Shown: positions 53,840 through 63,174, numbered from the stretch's first letter. The stretch: DNA of 64,000 nucleotides from Cupriavidus sp. WKF15 (GCF_029278605.1 NZ_CP119574.1:310001-374000); one strand, 5' to 3'. Notes: generated by a model from the letters alone, not told the origin. Numbers and translations: made by a program.

Positions 53840-55420
53840 GGTCGACCTTCCCAAGTTGGGGCAGTGCCAAGTACGGCTCGCAGACCTTCCCAAGTTGGGA
53901 CGGTGCCCGGCGCAGTTCGTTGGCCTTCCCATGTTGGGATAGTGCCAAGCACGGCGCGCCGATCTTCCCAAGTTGGAACAGCGCCGGGCTGCGGCTCGTC
54001 GACCTTCCCAAGTTGGGACGCTACCAGGCACAGCTCGAGGATCTTCCCAAGTTGGGACGCCGCCGGGTCCGACTCGTAGACCTTCCCCGGTTGGACGCCG
54101 CCGGGCACGGCTCGTCGACGTCCTAAGTTGGGATGCAACCAGGCACAGCTCGCGGACCGTCCCGAGTTGGGACGCAACCAGGCGCACCTCGCTGACCTTC
54201 CCAAGTTGGGACGCTGCCCGGCACGGCTCGCTGACCTTCCCAAGCTGGGACGCCGCCAGGCGCGGCTCGTCGACCTTCCCAAGTTGGGACGCTACCAGGC
54301 ACAGCTCGCGGATCTTCCCAAGTTGGGACGCCGCCGGGTCCGACTCGTAGACCTTCCCAGGTTGGACGCCGCCGGGCACGGCTCGTCGACCGTCCTAAGT
54401 TGGGACGCTACCAGGCGCACCTCGCTGACCTTCCCAAGTTGGGACGGTGCCCGGCGCAGCTCGTTGGCCTTCCCATGTTGGCATAGTGCCAAGCACGGCG
54501 CGCCGATCTTCCCAAGCTGGGACAGCGCCGGGCCGCGGCTCGTCGACCTTCCCAAGTTGGGACGCTACCAGGCACAGCTCGCGGATCTTCCCAAGTTGGG
54601 ACGCCGCCGGGTCCGACTCGTAGACCTTCCCAGGATGGACGCCGCCAGGCACAGCTCGTCGACCGTCCTAAGTTGGGACGCCGCCAGGCACGGCTCGCGG
54701 ACCGTCCCGAGTTGGGACGCTACCAGGCACAGCTCGCGGACCGTCCTAAGTTGGGACGCTACCAGGCACAGCTCGCGGACCGTCCCGAGTTGGGACGCTA
54801 CCAGGCGCACCTCGCGGACCTTCCCAAGTTGGGACGGTACCTGGCGCGGCTCGTCGACCTTCCCAAGTTGGGACGGTACCTGGCGCGGCTCGTCGACCTT
54901 CCCAAGTTGGGACGGTGCCAGGCGCGGCTCGCTGACCTTCCCAAGTTGGGACGGTGCCAGGCGCGGCTCGTCGACCTTCCCAAGTTGGGACGGTACCTGG
55001 CGCGGCTCGTCGACCTTCCCAAGTTGGGACGGTGCCAGGCGCGGCCCGCCGACCTTCCCAAGTTGGGACGCTGCCCGGCGCGACTCGCTGACCTTCCCAA
55101 GTTGGGACGCTACACGGCGCGGCTCGTCGGCCTTCCCAAGTTGGGACGCTGCCAAGCGTGGCCCGCCGACCTTCCCAAGTTGGGACGGTGCCTGGCACGG
55201 CTCGCTGGCCTTCCCAAGTTGGACGGTGTCTGACCCGGGTCGCCGACCTTCCCAAGTTGGACGGTGTCTGACCCGGGTCGCCGACCTTCCCTATTTTGGA
55301 CGCTGCCCGGCGCGGCCCACCGACCTTCCCAAATTGCGACGTTGCTTGGCGCGACTCACCGACCATCCCAGTTCGGGAAGCTGACGAGCGGCATTCGTGT
55401 CGTTCCCAAGTTGGGGCGGC
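53840..55420. repeat. About 41 tandem 39-bp repeats with a palindromic core
   Basis: From 53848 to about 55403 the block TTCCCAAGTTGGGA recurs every 39 bp (spacings of 37-40, mostly exactly 39), giving about 41 units. Each unit holds the palindrome TCCCAA-N-TTGGGA and a G/C-rich spacer of the type CGCTACCAGGCRCGGCTCG. Unit edges vary (CCGAGTTGGGA, CCATGTTGGGA, CCCGGTTGGA). 39 is a multiple of three, so long repeat-coded frames appear on both strands, but none has a gene-like start. Lying directly behind parB, it is a candidate plasmid centromere; ParB spreading or incompatibility functions are inferred. Confidence 0.9.
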
Positions 55421-55743
55421 CCTAGTATCGCCCTCCCGCATTGAGCGAGGCCGGTATCAATTCCGCTTGATGCCCAAGCCATAAAGTCGCGGGGGAATTT
55501 CGGTAAGAATTTTAGGTGCGACGGCCGGGCGGGCAACTGCATGTCGATCTCGGTGAACCCCGGCCCCGGCTTCATGGCGCGTATGCTGCTCAGTCTGACT
55601 TGGGCACATTCGCCGTGGATCGCTTGCTCACTGGGCCATACCAACGAGGGTTTTCATCCCTGGTTCTTCACTGCCTTTCATAGACAGTTGAATAAGTCAG
55701 CGGCACACGGGGAGAGAGCGCACGAGTGCTCTCGACTAGCACT
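55421..55743. other. Gap between repeat array and recombinase
   Basis: About 320 bp with no supported gene, stem-loop or further copy of the 39-bp unit. Confidence 0.4.
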
Positions 55744-57039
55744 CTACGCGACGCCTGGAATTTTGCCGGCTAGCGCATGCGCTACGTCTTCCAGCGCTTC
55801 GTGGGTGTACCGCCGCGTGGTGTTGATGTCCCGGTGCCGCAAGGCACGCTGCACGTCGGTTACCGGTACGCCGGCGCGTAGCAGATGTGTGGCATGCGTA
55901 TGCCGTAGCCAGTGCGTCGACGCGGCCCGGAGTCGGGCCGCTTCCTCGCTACGGCGCCCTCGCTCCAGGCGGTCGGCCGCTTCGGCGAATGCCGCGCGTA
56001 CGACCGCGTAGATCCCTTGGCGCGTACGCAGCGGCTGGCTCAGCTTTCGATGGAGCTCAACCGTATCGGCCAGCGGTGCGGCGCGCAGCCGCCCGCTGGC
56101 GATCGCCGGGATGACCGCCATGGTGTCGGTGGCACTCGGCGTCGGCGGCAATCCCACCAAACGGCGCCACCGCGCTAGTTCGTCCATCGCGTTGTCGCAC
56201 GGCACCAGTTGATCGTTGCCACCTTTGGCGTGACGGATGCGTACGGTCCAGAACGCACCGGACCGGCCAGGATGGCGTTCGAAATCCGCCCACGTCAGCC
56301 CGGTCACCTCGGAGGCGCGTAGTCCCGTCTGGAACAGCAGCGCAACTAGCAGGCGGTCGCGCGCCTGGTGTAGTTGCGCCCATCGTGTCGGCGCCGGACG
56401 CGCTTCGATCGCTTCGAATACCGCGGCGACCTGTTCCAGTTCGAGAAAACGCCGCTGAGAGCCCGGCCCTGTGGCAGCGCGCACGCGCGGCACTGACGCG
56501 AACGGATTGATCCGCAGCGCCCCAATCCGTACCAGCCAGTCGAACAGGCCGCCCACGATAACTGCGCTCTGGCGCCGCGATGCCTCGGAAAGCGGGCCAC
56601 GCAGCGGCCGCCAAGCCGCGCTGCCGCGACGCGCCCTGGCGTCGCTAACCGCGTGCGCCGGCGGGTCACGCAGGAAGGCAAGATAGTCGCTGGCATGGGT
56701 AACCTGCCAGCTGGTGATGGGTCGGCCCAGCGCATGCGCATACCACAGCAGGCGCTGCGCCTCGAGTTCGTACTGACTGCGCGTGCTGGCGCGCAGACCA
56801 AGGCCCGCTGCGGACTTGGCGTCGATCCATGCGCGCACCAGCTCGGCGTCGGAGAGCCCACCCGGCAGCACCGGGCTAGCCAGCGCATTCGGCGAGAGCA
56901 AGGTATCCATTGGCGGGGCAGTTTGGGCAGATGTCATGGCTGGCCACGGCGGAGGTAGGTAGCCGGCTGGCGCATCACCGGGCAGGACCAGCGGCGGGCT
57001 CTCGAGCCAGATGTGACCCATTATATCTAGCCAGTACAT
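55744..57039 (-). CDS. Tyrosine recombinase (XerC/D-like, plasmid resolvase type)
   Basis: The protein has an N-terminal core-binding (SAM-like) domain (STRSQYELEAQRLLWYAHAL) and a catalytic domain with the Arg box LFQTGLRASEVTGLTW, the Lys-bearing hairpin RIRHAKGGNDQLVPC, the HxxR box STHWLRHTHATHLLRAG and the Tyr nucleophile in INTTRRYTHEAL. I prefer the ATG at 57039 (431 residues) or 56937 (397 residues), because the frame above 57043 overlaps the palindrome. Next to rep, parAB and the repeat array it likely resolves plasmid multimers; an integrase role is the alternative. Confidence 0.85.
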   Translation of the reverse strand: MYWLDIMGHIWLESPPLVLPGDAPAGYLPPPWPAMTSAQTAPPMDTLLSPNALASPVLPGGLSDAELVRAWIDAKSAAGLGLRASTRSQYELEAQRLLWYAHALGRPITSWQVTHASDYLAFLRDPPAHAVSDARARRGSAAWRPLRGPLSEASRRQSAVIVGGLFDWLVRIGALRINPFASVPRVRAATGPGSQRRFLELEQVAAVFEAIEARPAPTRWAQLHQARDRLLVALLFQTGLRASEVTGLTWADFERHPGRSGAFWTVRIRHAKGGNDQLVPCDNAMDELARWRRLVGLPPTPSATDTMAVIPAIASGRLRAAPLADTVELHRKLSQPLRTRQGIYAVVRAAFAEAADRLERGRRSEEAARLRAASTHWLRHTHATHLLRAGVPVTDVQRALRHRDINTTRRYTHEALEDVAHALAGKIPGVA

Positions 57040-57042
57040 TGC

Positions 57043-57068
57043 CTTACCATTATTCGGATAATGGTAAG
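57043..57068. promoter_or_regulatory. 11-4-11 palindrome, candidate recombination site
   Basis: CTTACCATTAT (57043-57053) and ATAATGGTAAG (57058-57068) are perfect inverted 11-mers around TCGG. Arms of this length are typical for one pair of tyrosine-recombinase binding sites; read as 9-bp arms with an 8-bp spacer it fits a crossover core. It lies immediately upstream of the recombinase. An operator is the alternative. Confidence 0.5.
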
Positions 57069-57324
57069 TAAAAACGGAGCATGCGCACCGCACCTCGATC
57101 TGAGATGGCGATCATCTTTGGTCCGCTGGGCGGTCCAGGCACCTCTCGGTAGGAAGGTCCAATAGCCGGAAAGCGCAGAACTGCCTAGGACTCCCTCAGA
57201 TGTCCCTCGCCATCCGGTCCCATCTGTGTTGGGGGCGCTAAGTGCTTGATCTATAACAAAATTCAATGAGCGTCACATCGAACCGGGCTCAAAATGCTGA
57301 TATAAACGCAATGTAAATTATTTT
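57069..57324. other. Gap between recombinase and intron-like sequence
   Basis: About 255 bp with nothing recognised apart from A/T-rich stretches that could serve as a promoter of the recombinase. Confidence 0.4.
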
Positions 57325-57860
57325 GCGCGACGTGAGGTCGCGTTATTTCTTGCTTCACCACCTCACAAGCGAGGAAGGAAACCGGGCGTTCCGTCAGGCT
57401 ACCGGTGCATGCGGGGCTGGTAGCGGCCCCGTGTGAAGCCATCGGGACAACGTAGCCCGACGTCAGTCACGCCAAAGTCGCGAGACCGAGGCGCATCTGC
57501 GAGTGTCAATGCGGATGGGGCGCTAGGCTGGATGGCAAGGTTAAGGTATCTGAACGGTCACAACTATCTTTATTACAGAGGAAATATGGGGCAACACGGA
57601 CAGACGCCTTACCGGTGGACAGACTGAACCTACTCCATTCTTGCAAACACAATGTGGAACACGGTAAGTCCGTATCGCTGTCCATCCGGGCAGGGCGGTG
57701 CGATAGAGGAGGACTGAGAAAGCGAAGGCCGTCCTGTAATGGGACGGATAGGGTTGCGCCGCAAGGCAACATCACCCCCCGCGAAAGCGGGCAGACTTCA
57801 GCTGGTCTTTCATCACGAAATGGTTTGACGAACCTCTTTGAAGGAGGGGTTGAGGATCAA
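57325..57860 (+). ncRNA. Group II intron-like 5' ribozyme fragment without its protein
   Basis: The stretch begins GCGCGACGTGAGG, close to the GUGYG intron start. It carries blocks I associate with bacterial group II intron domain I, in order: GTGTGAAGCCATCGGG, GTGGAACACGGTAAGTCCGT, GGTGCGATAGAGGAGGACTG, GAAAGCGAAGGCCG and GGACGGATAGGGTTGCG. After about 57860 no reverse-transcriptase/maturase frame follows and no domain V hairpin is seen. It is therefore a 5' fragment, cut in or near domain IV. The call rests on remembered family patterns; no covariance search was done. Confidence 0.55.
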
Positions 57861-58473
57861 GGATCGCGCGAGCGCTGCTCACCATGCGCAAGAGCAATCA
57901 CACAGCCAAAAGGCTCTGATTTGGATTTCGTCCATAAGTATTCCCTTCGACAGTTGCTGAAAGACAGTCAAGGCTATGAATGCTCAGCATTCATGAGACT
58001 ACGTCGAACTGCCGAACTCGCAGTTACTTCGCCGATCCCGTAACGCTCCCCCCTTTCCGGTCGCTCGCGTGCCCGCCCCGCAACCGGCCATGGCGCCTCA
58101 AGGCGCCGATGCCAATCTGATGGCGTGGCGCCTCGTCATGGACCGCGGCTGGCGGGGGCGCGTCGAAATTATTCAGAAAAACAGGGAGTGGCCATCACCG
58201 ATGCCCGCCCCACGGCGGCTGCGCTGCGCGCCATGCTGGAGGACGAGGATAAGAATACAAGCTCAAACGCTGCTGGCGACCATGCCCCAAGGGGCGTCGG
58301 GGACGCTCGACAAGGCCTCGCGCTTTGTTTTCCCACCGAGCGGCCCTGCGAAGTGTCGCTGGCGTGAAGAGTACTAAAGATGCTACGTAAGGGGCTGAGA
58401 ACGAAGCTATATCAATCAATAAGTTATAAATTTTTGTGTTGACGCCCGTATCAACATTGCGACGATTTTTCGA
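57861..58473. other. Unassigned region between intron fragment and Tni element
   Basis: About 610 bp. Several short frames exist but none looks like a protein. The block CTATGAATGCTCAGCATTCATGAG near 57975 contains the hairpin ATGAATGCTCAGCATTCAT. Around 58435-58465, TGTTGACGCCCGTATCAACATT may be the outer end of the Tni transposon. Confidence 0.4.
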
Positions 58474-58932
58474 GTAGTAATCCTGGCACTTTGGTGAGGC
58501 GAGAAGTAATTCTGAAACGATCGCGGGTCCGTCACTTCGTGTCATCTTTACTACTTTTCGCTCTGACCTATGCGGCTTCGCTCTGGTTGATAAAAAGGAG
58601 CGTTCGCGCGAAACATGCCTGAATAAGGCTGCAATCACAGTCGAGAACCGAATGCGAGGTGGGCCTTGCCGCAGAGTGAGAGTAGTCGAGAAGGGGACAC
58701 GATTTCTCAGAACTGCGGAAGTAAAGATGATACTTTCTATGGGATTAAGCGCGCGGAGCAACATTACTACGCCGGGGTATCACGATTACCGATTACTACA
58801 GTTCACGCTCGCCGACGTTAATCAGAAAGAGGAGTGGTGGGTAGTGGGGCGGGAAAAACGTGACAAGGTCCTCCACGCGAGTTTGCCGTCGTCACACAAA
58901 TTGCGGAAGACCCGCGATTACTACAGTTCACG
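58474..58932. repeat. Repeated ATTACTAC motifs, likely left end of the Tni transposon
   Basis: ATTACTAC occurs at 58763-58770, 58792-58799 and 58917-58924, inverted as GTAGTAAT at 58474-58481, and as TTTACTAC at 58557-58564. Two of them extend to ATTACTACAGTTCACG (58792 and 58917). Tn7/Tn5053-type transposases bind several such repeats at each end. The region has no gene. Confidence 0.6.
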
Positions 58933-59051
58933 ATAAGGGATTTATGCTCCGTTGTGACGTCTACCACCGTTGTTCGTAAGCAACGCGTTTCTGGGCCTCC
59001 ACGTTCACAAATTCCGCTTGCTTGGGTCGACCGTTCATTTAATCGCCTAGT

Positions 59052-60707
59052 GTGGGTAAGACCACGGTCTCGAGTATGGGGATGAGGATTGCAACGAAGC
59101 GCGAACTGGCGATTGCGAGGGTCCTACGTCCGTTGGGGAGGGCGCAGCTCTCGCGAAAGCAAGCTGAGATCGCTGGAAAATTGCTTGGAATCCATTGGGC
59201 TACGGTTTATCACCTGCGCCGGCGCTTCCTCGCAGATCCTGTGGCGAGCGCGTTGATACCTTATGACCGAGGTCCCAAAGTGGGAAAGCCGCGTCTAGCA
59301 GCGACTGTCGAGGAAATCGTGGGTGAGGTCCTGACCGATTGGCTGCCGCGACAGCGTCATCTCGCTCATCCGCTTTTCGAGCTTGAGGTCGAAATCCGGA
59401 AGAGATGCGCAGGGGCCAGTGTTAGTCCGCCAAGCAGGTCCACCATTTCGAGACGCTGGGCCGCCCATCGAAAAGAAGAAGCTCTTAGGCTCGCAACGCT
59501 GCCGGGTTCTGAGATTCCCCCAGGCCATCTTGTCGCGCGTTGTCCGATGGACATTGTGCAGATTGATCACACGCTGGCCGACTTGATGCTGGTCGATGAT
59601 GCTAGTCGACGCCCAATTGGCCGGCCATGGCTGAGCATAGCCCTCGACGTTTCGACCAGATGCGTCGTCGGCATCTATGTCGGGATGGACCGCCCCAACG
59701 CGGCCACGGTCGCGTTGCTGTTGACCCGCGTTGTCCTGCCGAAGGACGGCTGGCTCGCCAGCCTCGATGTGAGTGTTGATTGGCCCATGCACGGTCTTCC
59801 ACAGCTACTTCACCTCGATAATGCGGCCGAATTCAAGAGCAGGGCATTGCGATCGGGGTGTCGGGAGTATGGTGTTGAACTGATGTATCGACCTGCAGGA
59901 CGGCCGTACTTTGGGGGGCATATCGAACGCTTGATGCGGACCGTCATGGAACGTGTCCATAGCTTGCCCGGATCGACTGGATCGTCACCCAAGGGGCGCA
60001 AGGCCAGGCCGCCGGAAAAGGAAGCCTCCTTGACGATCCGGGAATTTGAGCGGTGGCTAGTTCTCGAGATTGGCGAACGCTATCACCAAAACGCCCACCA
60101 CGGGCTGCAGGGAGCGACACCGTTTTCGGAGTGGGCCATGGCAAGTCGGAAGACGCCCCCACGCGCACTTCCCAATGCGGCGCCTGAACCCCTGCGTTTC
60201 CTCATCCAATTCTTGCCGATGACCTATCGGACCGTGCAGTCAGATGGGCTGACGCTGTTCTACCTCCGATACTGGCACCCGATATTCGCGGCCTGGCGGG
60301 CGACAAAGCAAAAAGTTATTGCAAGGTACCACCCCGAGGATCTCTCCAGGATCTTTGTCAGCGTCGACGGAAAACACTACGTTGAGGCGACATTTGCAGA
60401 CTTGCGCCGTGGCCGAGTGTCATTGTGGGAGCAACGCAGTGCGTTACGGCGCTTACGATCACAAGGGAAAGAGTTCATCACAGAAGCAAAGGTCTTTGCA
60501 GCGATTGACGAGCAACGTCGGATTGTCTCCCGCGCTAGATCGCAAACGTTGGGGGCAGGCCGTCAAGGCGAGGCGCTGAAGGAACTGGCGCCTCAGATTA
60601 TTGGTGCGGCGTCAAGCACGGTGCGTGCAGACGCGTTGCACAAGCAGTCTGAGCCTGCGCTGGATTACAACAAGCCGCCCCCAGTGTTCAGTGTGGAGCT
60701 CCTGTAG
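59052..60707 (+). CDS. tniA: TniA/TnsB-like DDE transposase
   Basis: The protein (551 residues from GTG 59052; ATG at 59076 or 59082 are alternatives) has N-terminal helix-turn-helix domains (SRKQAEIAGKLLGIHWATVY and SPPSRSTISRRWAA) and a retroviral-integrase-type core with Asp in MDIVQIDHTLADLML, Asp in LLHLDNAAEF and Glu in YFGGHIERLMRTVMERVH. A Mu-transposase-like C-terminal beta-barrel follows (RARYHPEDLSRIFVSVDGKH-like). This is the Tn5053/Tn402 TniA type related to Tn7 TnsB. The ATPase gene starts five bases later. Confidence 0.92.
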   Translation: MGKTTVSSMGMRIATKRELAIARVLRPLGRAQLSRKQAEIAGKLLGIHWATVYHLRRRFLADPVASALIPYDRGPKVGKPRLAATVEEIVGEVLTDWLPRQRHLAHPLFELEVEIRKRCAGASVSPPSRSTISRRWAAHRKEEALRLATLPGSEIPPGHLVARCPMDIVQIDHTLADLMLVDDASRRPIGRPWLSIALDVSTRCVVGIYVGMDRPNAATVALLLTRVVLPKDGWLASLDVSVDWPMHGLPQLLHLDNAAEFKSRALRSGCREYGVELMYRPAGRPYFGGHIERLMRTVMERVHSLPGSTGSSPKGRKARPPEKEASLTIREFERWLVLEIGERYHQNAHHGLQGATPFSEWAMASRKTPPRALPNAAPEPLRFLIQFLPMTYRTVQSDGLTLFYLRYWHPIFAAWRATKQKVIARYHPEDLSRIFVSVDGKHYVEATFADLRRGRVSLWEQRSALRRLRSQGKEFITEAKVFAAIDEQRRIVSRARSQTLGAGRQGEALKELAPQIIGAASSTVRADALHKQSEPALDYNKPPPVFSVELL

Positions 60708-60712
60708 TCGCG

Positions 60713-61582
60713 ATGCGCGCGCTGCTGACCCACTTACTCCCGGCCGCCAGAGAACTGGCACTGTGCGACGACGGTGTCAGAATTAAAGGCTTGGCACGTG
60801 GCCATTGGATAGACTACCCGCGCGCTACCCAAGCATTGGAGATTCTCGAGCGTCTCCTGCAGACACCTCAGCGAGAGCGTATGCCGTGCCTACTGCTGCA
60901 CGGAGATTCCAACATTGGTAAGACACAGATTGTTTCGAAGTTCCAGCGTCGTCATCCACCTGAGTATGACGAAGAGAAGGGCGTCGAGTTGCGAAGCATT
61001 GTTGCCATGCAGATGCCGCCGACACCCGATCAGTCGCGTTTCTATTCTTCATTGCTCTTTGAACTGGGCGCCCCCTTCAACTCGGCGGCAAGACTATCTG
61101 CGCTTGAGAATCTGAGTCGCGCACTGCTTCGAAAGGTCTCGGCGCGCATGCTGATCGTTGACGAGGTTCATCATCTGCTTGCCGGCAATTATCGGGAACA
61201 GCGTGCGTCCTTAAATTTATTGAAGTTCCTCGCCAATGACTTGAAAATTGCTGTTGTGCTGGTCGGCACGCAAGACGCCGTCATGGCCCTCGAAACGGAT
61301 CCCCAGATGGTCAGTCGATTCTCCCGTCTCGAGGTGCCGAGATGGCAAGAAACGGAGGCATTTCGTTCTCTTCTTGCCGCCTTCGAGATGATCTTGCCGC
61401 TTCGACGTCCGTCGAATCTCGCACGGCGAGAGATGGTACATGCCATTCTGATAGCAAGTGGGGGGCTGACAGGGGAAGTTTCGCGCGTCTTGACCGTTTC
61501 CGCAGAACTAGCGATCCGCGATGGGCAGGAGGCTATCGGCCTGGGTCACATCGAGAATGCCGCGCGGACCCTGGTCTCCTGA
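60713..61582 (+). CDS. tniB: TniB transposition ATPase
   Basis: The 289-residue AAA+ protein has Walker A LLLHGDSNIGKTQIV, Walker B ARMLIVDEVHHLL, sensor 1 IAVVLVGTQDAVM and an arginine region MVSRFSRLEVPRW, followed by a helical lid. TniB/TnsC proteins bind target DNA and activate the DDE transposase. It is in operon with tniA (5-bp gap) and its 3' end overlaps the start of the tniQ frame. Confidence 0.93.
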   Translation: MRALLTHLLPAARELALCDDGVRIKGLARGHWIDYPRATQALEILERLLQTPQRERMPCLLLHGDSNIGKTQIVSKFQRRHPPEYDEEKGVELRSIVAMQMPPTPDQSRFYSSLLFELGAPFNSAARLSALENLSRALLRKVSARMLIVDEVHHLLAGNYREQRASLNLLKFLANDLKIAVVLVGTQDAVMALETDPQMVSRFSRLEVPRWQETEAFRSLLAAFEMILPLRRPSNLARREMVHAILIASGGLTGEVSRVLTVSAELAIRDGQEAIGLGHIENAARTLVS

Positions 61583-62131
61583 GAGCGTCAGACCTTGGCC
61601 CGTTGCTCCGCGCCAATTCGATGATGAAGCGTTTGGCGGTTGGCTCGGTCGCCTGGCGGCGAGGTATCAGATCAGGGTTGACCAGTTGTGGCAGATTGGC
61701 GGCTTTGGTGCGTTTCCAGCGTTGACGAATGCTGGCTGGCTTCTATTCCCGCCGATGGACGGGCAGGCATTGATTCGCCTCGCGCTGCTGACGCATGTTG
61801 GCGTCCCAAGGTTGGAAGCCCTTCAAACGCCAACGGCGTGGGTGTCAGATCGAGATCGGCTCCCATACTGCTTCGATTGCCTTGTGCTGAATCCCTTCGA
61901 CGTCTTCTCACCTCGCTGGAAGCGGGACTGGCTAGATCCTCACACGACAGTCTGCCACGTCCCAGGCCATAGACTGAACATGCTTACGCCATGCACGCTA
62001 CGGCTCTGTGGCAACTTGACTGCGCTGCTCCGTGAGGTTGGCAAGCGTCAGCGCAAGGGCGTGCAAAGGCGCTTGGAGCTCGATATTGGCAAAATTGTGA
62101 CCGCCATTGGCGGAAATAGCGATCTGCAACA
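61521..62131 (+). pseudogene. tniQ: TniQ target-selection protein, C-terminally truncated
   Basis: The TniQ signature is visible at FDDEAFGGWLGRLAARYQI, with the zinc-finger region PYCFDCLVLNPFDVFSPRWK and TTVCHVPGHRL. TniQ proteins of this class are usually about 400 residues; here only about 205 remain before the frame runs at 62131 into DNA identical in style to the middle of tniA. The joint lies in the shared word CCTGTGGCGAGCGCGTTGAT, suggesting recombination at a short homology. It overlaps tniB. Target choice by this element is probably impaired. Confidence 0.8.
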
Positions 62132-62428
62132 CCTGTGGCGAGCGCGTTGATACGTCATGACCCAGGTCCCAAGGCGGGGGAGCGGCATCTAGCAGCGCCG
62201 GTCAAAAAGATCGTGAGTAACGTGCTTACCGATTGGCTGCCACGACAGCGTCATCTCACGCATCCTCTTCTCGAGCTCTGCGTCGAAATCCGGAAGCGAT
62301 GCGCAGCGGCAGGCGTTAGTCCGCCGAGCAGACCTACCATTTCAAGGCGTTGGGCCGCCCAACGGCAAGCGGAGGCCCAGAGCAGTGTGAGAGTCAGGGC
62401 ACGTCGGAGAGTACGACAGGAGGTATAG
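62132..62428 (+). pseudogene. Fragment of a second, diverged tniA
   Basis: The frame reads SALIRHDPGPKAGERHLAAP and TDWLPRQRHLTHPLLELCVE, then SPPSRPTISRRWAAQRQAEA, clearly similar but not identical to TniA residues about 64-145. It ends in an unrelated basic tail (SSVRVRARRRVRQEV). It shows that a second related Tni element was once present, since tniA at 59052 is complete. Confidence 0.8.
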
Positions 62429-62431
62429 GCC

Positions 62432-63079
62432 ATGGTCTTGCCGATCCTTGTGTTGGAGCTGTCTGAGCCCGACCCCGCGTACGTGCCGATACCGCGCAAA
62501 CGGGCAGCTTCTCAGCCACCGCCAACGAGTAAGCGCGATAAACTCATTCGTTACTGGCGCCAACTCTTGGCGCGCCGAGCGTCTATCGCCAGCAGCTGGC
62601 GCCATCAGGCCCGTGCCTCGAGCGACTGGACCTACGAGGCGATGGCTTACGGCGATTCGAGTGCGTTGCTGCACGACAGCGAGCATTTGACGAGATTATT
62701 GCTGCGCCGGGCGTGGGCAAACGTGCCGCGTCGCCAACGGATAATGATTCGTCGCGCCGTTCGACGTTTCGATCCGAACAAGCCCAACATCAAGGTTGCA
62801 GCCGCTCAAGTCAACGCCGTGGCGTGGCTGCTCGCCGCGATGCACTGGAACGGCTGTCGACATCCCAACGCGCTGTGGTGCAAACCTCTGCATCCCCTGA
62901 CCGGAGTGGTGCGTTGGCTCAGCGGCTTTGACGTTGTCGAACAGCATGAGCATTCGCGAGAGATCCTCATGATGCTGGCGGAAAGGGTAGTGCGGGTCGA
63001 ACGGCAAAGCCGCCAGCTCGTTGCTGCGATGAAGGCCGAACGGCAAGTTGTCGCGTTGCTGCCTGAGTTGCTGCAGTGA
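62432..63079 (+). CDS. Unknown basic protein within the Tni element
   Basis: The 215-residue protein has an excellent ribosome site (AGGAGGT, eight bases before ATG 62432). It is rich in Arg, Trp and Ala, with motifs such as SKRDKLIRYWRQLLARRASI and RIMIRRAVRRFDPNKPNIKV. It has no signal peptide and may be a helical DNA- or RNA-binding protein. I recognise no family. It lies directly between the tniA fragment and end-type ATTACTAC repeats, so it is likely transposon cargo or an accessory transposition gene. Confidence 0.6.
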   Translation: MVLPILVLELSEPDPAYVPIPRKRAASQPPPTSKRDKLIRYWRQLLARRASIASSWRHQARASSDWTYEAMAYGDSSALLHDSEHLTRLLLRRAWANVPRRQRIMIRRAVRRFDPNKPNIKVAAAQVNAVAWLLAAMHWNGCRHPNALWCKPLHPLTGVVRWLSGFDVVEQHEHSREILMMLAERVVRVERQSRQLVAAMKAERQVVALLPELLQ

Positions 63080-63132
63080 GAATACTTGAGTCGTGAGAGA
63101 CGAAACCGGCACAGCCCACGGAGCGTACCAAC

Positions 63133-63170
63133 ATTACTACGAAAACGTACCAACATTACTACAGTTCACG
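63133..63170. repeat. Two ATTACTAC end motifs at the right flank
   Basis: CCAACATTACTACG (ATTACTAC at 63133-63140) and CCAACATTACTACAGTTCACG (motif at 63155-63162) repeat the left-end words in the same orientation. In a normal Tni element the right end should be inverted, so these may be the left end of a second, deleted element. Confidence 0.55.
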
Positions 63171-63174
63171 GAAG

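Noticed and set aside
54128..55384. Long open frames with 13-residue repeats (such as LVDLPKLGRYLAR) across the 39-bp array, on both strands
   Set aside because: They arise because the unit length is divisible by three; several frames on both strands are open alike, none has a ribosome site, and the DNA palindrome is better conserved than any one protein frame.
53840..55420. CRISPR array
   Set aside because: There are no unique spacers: the whole 39-bp unit is repeated, with only small variation, and no cas genes are near.
57861..58430. Short frames in the gap after the intron-like sequence, including 58125-58367
   Set aside because: No ribosome sites, no domain patterns, and overlapping frames on both strands.
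58474..63170. CRISPR-associated transposon
   Set aside because: TniA, TniB and TniQ are present, but no cas gene or CRISPR repeat is found in the window.
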